From: JACROF01 sp964533055
GTDB lineage: Bacteria; Patescibacteriota; Microgenomatia; Levybacterales; UBA12049
Direction of reading: 5' to 3'
Assembly (NCBI GenBank): GCA_964533055.1
Contig: CAZHKZ010000004.1
Location: 1 to 56,089 of the forward strand
DNA length: 56,089 nucleotides
Shown here one piece after another: positions 53,401-56,089 of this stretch. The position numbers and the translations under genes are program-made. Numbering within the stretch: position 1 is the first letter of the stretch; each line of letters opens with the position of its first letter. The notes beneath the pieces were generated by a model, which searched no databases, had not been told where the DNA came from, and worked only from the letters and a program-made list of their open reading frames with translations.

Positions 53401-54216
53401 CACTTTGGAGGAGTTGTGATGTCAGACGTTACTCAGGGTCTTCCAAGAGTAGAAGAGCTTTTTGAAATGAGAACACCAAAGAATCTTTCACCTATCTCAG
53501 CAATCTCTGGAAAAGTTAAGATCGAGACAACAGATGAAGGATTCCATATCCAGGTTCGAAATACAAAGATGAAGCCAGTTGAAGTACAGGAATACTTCGT
53601 ACCTGCAGCAGCAACTATTGCAGTTGAGGATGGTCAAGAGATCAACGCAGGAACTCCATTGGCACAGGGCTATTTGGATCCAAAAGAAGTTCTTAGAATT
53701 GCTGGTATTTCTCAGTCACAGAAGTATCTTATTACAGAAGTTCAGAAGGTATATGAATCACAGGGAATACCTATCAATGACAAGCATTTTGAAGTCATCA
53801 TGAGAAAGATGTCAGATAAGATCGTCGTTGAGACTGTTGGAGATACTCCACTTATCCCTGGAGATTTTGTAACACGAGCTCGTTTTGAAGAAATGAATGC
53901 AGAGATCCTTTCAGAAGGCGGCGTGCCAGCAACAGGTCGACAGGTGATCCTTGGTATCACGAAGGCAGCTCTCTTTTCAGATTCATGGCTCTCAGCGGCA
54001 TCATTCCAAGAGACAACTAAAGTTCTTACTGAGGCAGCGCTTGAAGGTCGTGAGGATAAGCTCATTGGTCTTAAAGAGAACGTAATTATTGGTCGACTTA
54101 TCCCAGTTGAGGGTAAAGAGCTTAAAGACATTCAGGAATTGGTGAAGGAATCTTCAGAATCAACTGATGAGGTAGTAACAGAGACTGAGCCAGCACCAGA
54201 AGTTGCCACTGCCTAA
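50398..54216 (+). CDS. rpoC: DNA-directed RNA polymerase subunit beta'
   Basis: The protein has 1272 aa. The zinc-binding N-terminus is CYCGKYKRIRYRGIICDKCG. The catalytic Mg site is YNADFDGDQMAVHIPL. The second zinc site uses CGSTEGM with CKLSYGICANCYG. The trigger loop region is GEPGTQLTMRVRHFGG. A coiled-coil insert rich in Lys/Glu lies around residues 170-240 (KMEEEESRIKDEVKEKKDD), longer than in E. coli. The start ATG 50398 overlaps rpoB by 8 nt (ATGAATAA), so coupling is likely. rpsL and rpsG follow under their own promoter. Confidence 0.98.
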   Translation: MNNNANKKNLKDLTILDFKSLKLLLASKEDIASWSYGEVTKPETINYRTLRPEKDGLFDERIFGPTKDWECYCGKYKRIRYRGIICDKCGVEVTLSRVRRERLGHITLAAPVSHVWYFKGASSAMSLLLDVPQKNLESVIYYASYLVVGIDEQKKKDALDVLMANIDTRKEALKAKMEEEESRIKDEVKEKKDDATEHKVKKEQKQLISEELDLAKRQRLLRLRETFESESKKIDEIADTLAKLLKSLRVSSVLSEDEYYKLMEYEIPVFFTIKTGSEALLELIRSLDLSELIVELRKEAEKSAGQRYLRVVKRLRLIENMRKAGSTPEAMVMTILPVIPPDLRPMVQLAGGRFATSDLNDLYRRVINRNNRLRHLMALGAPEIILRNEKRMLQESVDGLIDASQRGSQALASPLRSLSDMLRGKQGRFRQNLLGKRVDYSGRSVIVVGPELKLTQCGLPKEMALEMFKPFVLREVIVRGMATNIKSAKRYIEKRPPEVFDILEEITRNHPVLLNRAPTLHKLGIQAFYPVLIEGSAIQLHPCVCAGYNADFDGDQMAVHIPLSEKAQEEAIRLMMPSRNLLKPADGSPITLPNKEMALGTFFLTAVDESLIKPREEQKFFGNETSAIMAYDMGIVKIKEPIQVRVTKNGVVQMIETTVGRIRLNELLPDSFDYVNESVNAAGIKKLITKAMKLCTQDEVTELIDSIKSLGFFGATISGLSVSVFDNEIVPEKDGMIAEAEKKVALIEGEYQRGLITLDEKKRLSNDVWIKVTEEVAKLTWQSLKSSNPIKVSIDSGGSRAGVEQLKQLSAIRGLIVDPLGKIVELPVKSNFREGLSIFEYVASARGSRKGLTDSALKTANAGYLTRRLVDVSHDVIIMEEDCGSTEGMPMSVTDPERTVAFGDRILGRVLAQDALTKTRKVVLKAGTDLNEEEVKLLIDSEVTEVEVRSAMGCKLSYGICANCYGWDFSTKAKVSSGVPVGVIAAQSIGEPGTQLTMRVRHFGGVVMSDVTQGLPRVEELFEMRTPKNLSPISAISGKVKIETTDEGFHIQVRNTKMKPVEVQEYFVPAAATIAVEDGQEINAGTPLAQGYLDPKEVLRIAGISQSQKYLITEVQKVYESQGIPINDKHFEVIMRKMSDKIVVETVGDTPLIPGDFVTRARFEEMNAEILSEGGVPATGRQVILGITKAALFSDSWLSAASFQETTKVLTEAALEGREDKLIGLKENVIIGRLIPVEGKELKDIQELVKESSESTDEVVTETEPAPEVATA

Positions 54217-54226
54217 CTGCTTTGAA

Positions 54227-54255
54227 TTGACCTAGTTTGTAATACATGCTACAAT
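54227..54255 (+). promoter_or_regulatory. promoter of rpsL-rpsG
   Basis: TTGACC (54227-54232), 17-bp spacer and TACAAT (54250-54255) preceded by TGC, an extended -10. The rpsL ATG is 21 nt downstream. Confidence 0.65.
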
Positions 54256-54276
54256 TACGAAGCTAAATTTAGTTTT

Positions 54277-54699
54277 ATGCCAACATTATCACAGCTTACC
54301 AAGCAAGGAAGACAGAAGAAATTTAAGAAAGTGAAAGCAACTGGTTTGCGTCGCTTTTTTAATGCTAAAGATCGTGAGTATAAGGAGCTTGATTCTCCTC
54401 AGAAGCGCGGCGTTGTAACTCTTGTTAAGACAATGACACCTAAGAAGCCTAATTCAGCTCTTCGTAAGGTAGCCCGTGTTAAGCTTTCAAATAAGGTAGA
54501 AGTTACAGCATATATTCAGGGAGTAGGCCATTCTCTTTCTGAGCATGGTATCGTACTAGTTCGTGGAGGCCGTGTAAAGGATCTTCCAGGAGTTAAGTAC
54601 CATATCGTTCGAGGTAAGTACGATCTTCAGGGAGTAGAAGGAAGACGATCATCAAGAAGTAAGTATGGTGCTAAGAAGCCAGCTGCAGCAGCAAAATAA
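54277..54699 (+). CDS. rpsL: 30S ribosomal protein S12
   Basis: The 140-aa protein stands in the decoding centre of the 30S subunit. The core is TPKKPNSALRKVARVKLSN, IQGVGHSLSEHGIVLVRGGRVKDLPGVKYHIVRG. It is about 16 residues longer than the E. coli protein (124 aa) because of an extra basic segment near the N-terminus (QKKFKKVKATGLRRFFNAKD). The lysines corresponding to streptomycin-resistance sites K42 and K87 are both Lys (PKKPNS, RVKDLPG), so no resistance is predicted from this protein. Confidence 0.97.
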   Translation: MPTLSQLTKQGRQKKFKKVKATGLRRFFNAKDREYKELDSPQKRGVVTLVKTMTPKKPNSALRKVARVKLSNKVEVTAYIQGVGHSLSEHGIVLVRGGRVKDLPGVKYHIVRGKYDLQGVEGRRSSRSKYGAKKPAAAAK

Positions 54700-54702
54700 G
54701 AT

Positions 54703-55176
54703 ATGAGACACGCAAAACTTAAAAAAAGAGAGACAAAACCAGATTACATTTATAACAACGTTCTTGTTGCAAAGTTGATCAATCTTATCATGGAAGATGG
54801 TAAGAAGACTGTCGCGCAAAGAAATGTCTATAACGCATTTACACAGCTAGCTGAGGGCGGAGAAGAGGCTGTTAATGTCTTTGAAAAAGCTATTCAGAAT
54901 GTTGGTCCAAAAGTAGAAGTAAAAGCTCGTCGAATTGGAGGAGCTAATTTCCAAGTTCCAACTGAGGTACGACATGATCGAAGAATGGCACTCGCTCTTC
55001 GCTGGATCGTTGAAGCAGCTCGAAAGAAGCCAAACAAGGAATTCCACACATTTGCAGAAAAGTTAGCTGCAGAATTTAAAGCAGCTGCAAATAATGAAGG
55101 TGACGCTATTAGAAAGCGTGATCTTACACTCAAGCAGGCAGAAGCTAATAAGGCTTTTGGTCACTTCCGCTGGTAA
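54703..55176 (+). CDS. rpsG: 30S ribosomal protein S7
   Basis: The 157-aa protein nucleates folding of the 16S rRNA 3' domain and contacts E-site tRNA. Recognisable segments are YIYNNVLVAKLINLIMEDGKKTVAQRNVYNAF, VFEKAIQNVGPKVEVKARRIGGANFQVPTEVRHDRRMALALRWIVEAARKK and the C-terminal AEANKAFGHFRW. It starts 3 bp after rpsL. fusA and tuf, which often follow in the str operon, are not the next genes here. Confidence 0.98.
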   Translation: MRHAKLKKRETKPDYIYNNVLVAKLINLIMEDGKKTVAQRNVYNAFTQLAEGGEEAVNVFEKAIQNVGPKVEVKARRIGGANFQVPTEVRHDRRMALALRWIVEAARKKPNKEFHTFAEKLAAEFKAAANNEGDAIRKRDLTLKQAEANKAFGHFRW

Positions 55177-55198
55177 TCCCCCCCCAAACAGCTTATAG

Positions 55199-55253
55199 TT
55201 TAAATTTCTTCCATTTTTTAGTATAATACGTCATTGCTTAGATATCGCTAAGC
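55199..55253 (+). promoter_or_regulatory. promoter and leader hairpin of the 81-aa gene
   Basis: TTTAAA (55199-55204), 17-bp spacer and a perfect TATAAT (55222-55227). The leader contains a 6-bp hairpin GCTTAG-ATATCG-CTAAGC (55236-55253) and ends in GTGAGGG about 7 nt before ATG 55292. The spacer between rpsG and this promoter has a run of eight Cs but no clear terminator. Confidence 0.5.
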
Positions 55254-55291
55254 ATCTTGGTTTTCAAGTTCATTAACAGTGAGGGATTCAA

Positions 55292-55537
55292 ATGATCAAT
55301 AGAATGTCTGGCCCTACCAGATTGAAGCCTGTGACCAAATTGGTTCCAGAAAGTGGAATTAGGCTAAGGCCCCCAACTGGAGAGATGACTGTCACAGCAC
55401 TGCCTCAGTCGGAGAAATTCAGAGGAAAGTCACCTGCTGAGATTCGGCAGATATTACTCGAAGCAGGTGCAGCGCACATTGCTGCATTTGACGAAGAAAT
55501 ATCAAGCCATATCAGCAATTTAGTAGAAGGTCTCTGA
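55292..55537 (+). CDS. unknown 81-aa protein upstream of ndk
   Basis: A GTGAGGG ribosome-binding site precedes ATG 55292. The N-terminal half is basic and proline-rich (MSGPTRLKPVTKL, GIRLRPPTGEM). The C-terminal half is probably helical (SPAEIRQILLEAGAAHIAAFDEEISSHISNLVEGL). There is no membrane segment. I know no family. ndk follows 44 bp later on the same strand with its own ribosome-binding site, so the two may form an operon. Confidence 0.55.
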   Translation: MINRMSGPTRLKPVTKLVPESGIRLRPPTGEMTVTALPQSEKFRGKSPAEIRQILLEAGAAHIAAFDEEISSHISNLVEGL

Positions 55538-55581
55538 CAAGAGTCAGAGTGTCGGCAAGAAGTTTCGTGAGGAGATTTTGC

Positions 55582-56022
55582 ATGGCAACTCGAGAGCAGG
55601 GAATTTTCATGCTCAAGCCTGATGGGAAGCATCATCAGAGTGAGATCATGGAGATGGTTCATGGCCTTGGCGACATTGAGGTCGTCATCGAGAAGGAGAT
55701 GATGCTCACCAAGAATCGGATTGAGGCGTTGTATCCAGCACATGTCGACAAGCCGTATTTTCCGGCGGTCGTTGAGTACCTGACGTCGGGGCTGGTGGTG
55801 GTCTACATTTTGAGAGGTCCAGATGTGATCTCTCGGGTGCGCAAGCTCCTCGGAGCAACTTGGCCAGCCCAGGCTGATCCCGACACGATTCGTGGTCGCT
55901 TTGGCGTTAAGGAGGCGATCCCATCAGGGATCGCGATCAACGTCGCTCATGCGACTGATTCGCCGGAGAATTTCGCTGCAGAAGCGGAAGCTCTTCTGGA
56001 CTACTATCCGTTCGACATTTGA
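55582..56022 (+). CDS. ndk: nucleoside diphosphate kinase
   Basis: The protein has 146 aa from ATG 55582, which has GAGGAG 8 nt upstream. Ndk moves the gamma-phosphate among nucleoside triphosphates through a phospho-histidine. Family marks are GIFMLKPDGKHH, a helical part with RIEALYPAHVDKPYF, SGLVVVYILRGPDVISRVRKLLGAT, DPDTIRGRFGV (the R-G-F motif) and the active-site His in NVAHATDSPENFAAEAEAL. HATDS replaces the usual HGSDS. The codons are much richer in G and C than those of rpsG and rpoC nearby, suggesting recent transfer. Confidence 0.93.
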   Translation: MATREQGIFMLKPDGKHHQSEIMEMVHGLGDIEVVIEKEMMLTKNRIEALYPAHVDKPYFPAVVEYLTSGLVVVYILRGPDVISRVRKLLGATWPAQADPDTIRGRFGVKEAIPSGIAINVAHATDSPENFAAEAEALLDYYPFDI

Positions 56023-56034
56023 CTCTTTTCTCAC

Positions 56035-56063
56035 CCTCCCCTTGCCACATTGGCGGGGGGAGG
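56035..56063 (+). terminator. strong hairpin downstream of ndk
   Basis: A continuous 13-bp stem (CCTCCCCTTGCCA with TGGCGGGGGGAGG, two of the pairs G-U) closes a CAT loop. It starts 12 bp after the ndk stop. No long T-tract follows, so it may act as an mRNA-end stabiliser rather than a classical terminator. Confidence 0.55.
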
Positions 56064-56089
56064 ATATTAACTATTTAATAGTGATCCCT

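Noticed and set aside
55177..55198. A terminator between rpsG and the 81-aa gene.
   Set aside because: The stretch holds a run of eight Cs but no matching stem, so I could not support a terminator.
1..56089. Alternative genetic code (TGA read as Gly or Trp), as in some CPR phyla.
   Set aside because: TGA ends murB, the rodZ-like gene, ndk and the 81-aa gene at their natural lengths, and no conserved gene has an in-frame TGA.
1..56089. tRNA, rRNA, CRISPR arrays, insertion sequences and prophage genes.
   Set aside because: No cloverleaf with a CCA-type end, spaced direct-repeat array, transposase, integrase or phage structural gene was recognised. A tRNAscan or Infernal run would be decisive.

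Overview
The window is about 56 kb of gene-dense DNA (roughly 40-43% GC) with short spacers, no rRNA or tRNA gene, no CRISPR array, no transposase, and no gene-free stretch longer than about 200 bases. It reads as a chromosome segment of a Candidate Phyla Radiation bacterium (Patescibacteria). I would guess a Microgenomates-like lineage, but the phylum is inference. Supporting traits are trimmed versions of universal proteins (IF-2 of 479 aa, HrcA of 244 aa, AlaS of 623 aa without its C-terminal domain, DnaJ without zinc finger), an archaeal-type AMP/thymidine phosphorylase, VanW, PEGA and sortase envelope proteins, and almost no Shine-Dalgarno sequences. TGA is used as a stop (murB, rodZ-like, ndk), so the code is table 11 and not the TGA-Gly code of Gracilibacteria/Absconditabacteria. 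|| Layout. 1-4443 (minus): VanW, nucleotidyltransferase, DUF192 and tsaD as a tightly packed operon, then rmuC, which runs off the left edge. 4493-10814 (plus): an orphan membrane-anchored solute-binding protein with a nucleotidyltransferase-fold partner, then greA, murB, lysS and a PEGA/SH3 surface protein. 10888-17021 (minus): a six-gene operon tatD, GT2, GT39, small membrane protein, WecA/MraY-like GT4 and UbiA/DPPR-synthase-like prenyltransferase, probably making a lipid-linked envelope glycan. 17029-17577: a divergent promoter region with a 34-bp perfect palindrome, an orphan 101-aa gene and a long hairpin. 17578-19402 (minus): metG and a small membrane protein. 19469-23980 (plus): hrcA-grpE-dnaK-unknown-dnaJ behind a CIRCE-like operator. 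23975-25519 (minus): HD-domain protein. 25691-35215 (plus): nusA-infB-degenerate DHH protein, then rpsO-pnp-protease-less Lon-rnj, a transcription/translation and RNA-decay block. 35272-38785 (plus): ftsK, rodZ-like and two small membrane proteins. 38797-46792 (minus): alaS, an actin-fold/TM/ectodomain fusion, a sortase, a 48-aa protein, AMP/thymidine phosphorylase, mltG and a 219-aa unknown. 46974-55176 (plus): rpoB-rpoC, then rpsL-rpsG. 55292-56022: an 81-aa unknown and a GC-rich ndk. || Gene expression. Many genes have a -10 box, often an extended TGn -10, only 6-10 nt before the start codon and no Shine-Dalgarno. This predicts leaderless mRNAs for rmuC, tatD, metG, alaS, lysS, murB, nusA, rpsO and others. 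The exceptions are the orphan 101-aa gene, the 81-aa gene and ndk, which have purine-rich ribosome-binding sites; ndk in particular is richer in GC. Intrinsic-terminator-like hairpins lie inside the leaders of greA and rpoB. || A 100-N scaffold gap sits inside a 9-bp repeat near the 3' end of nusA. The gap length is arbitrary and breaks the reading frame only on paper.
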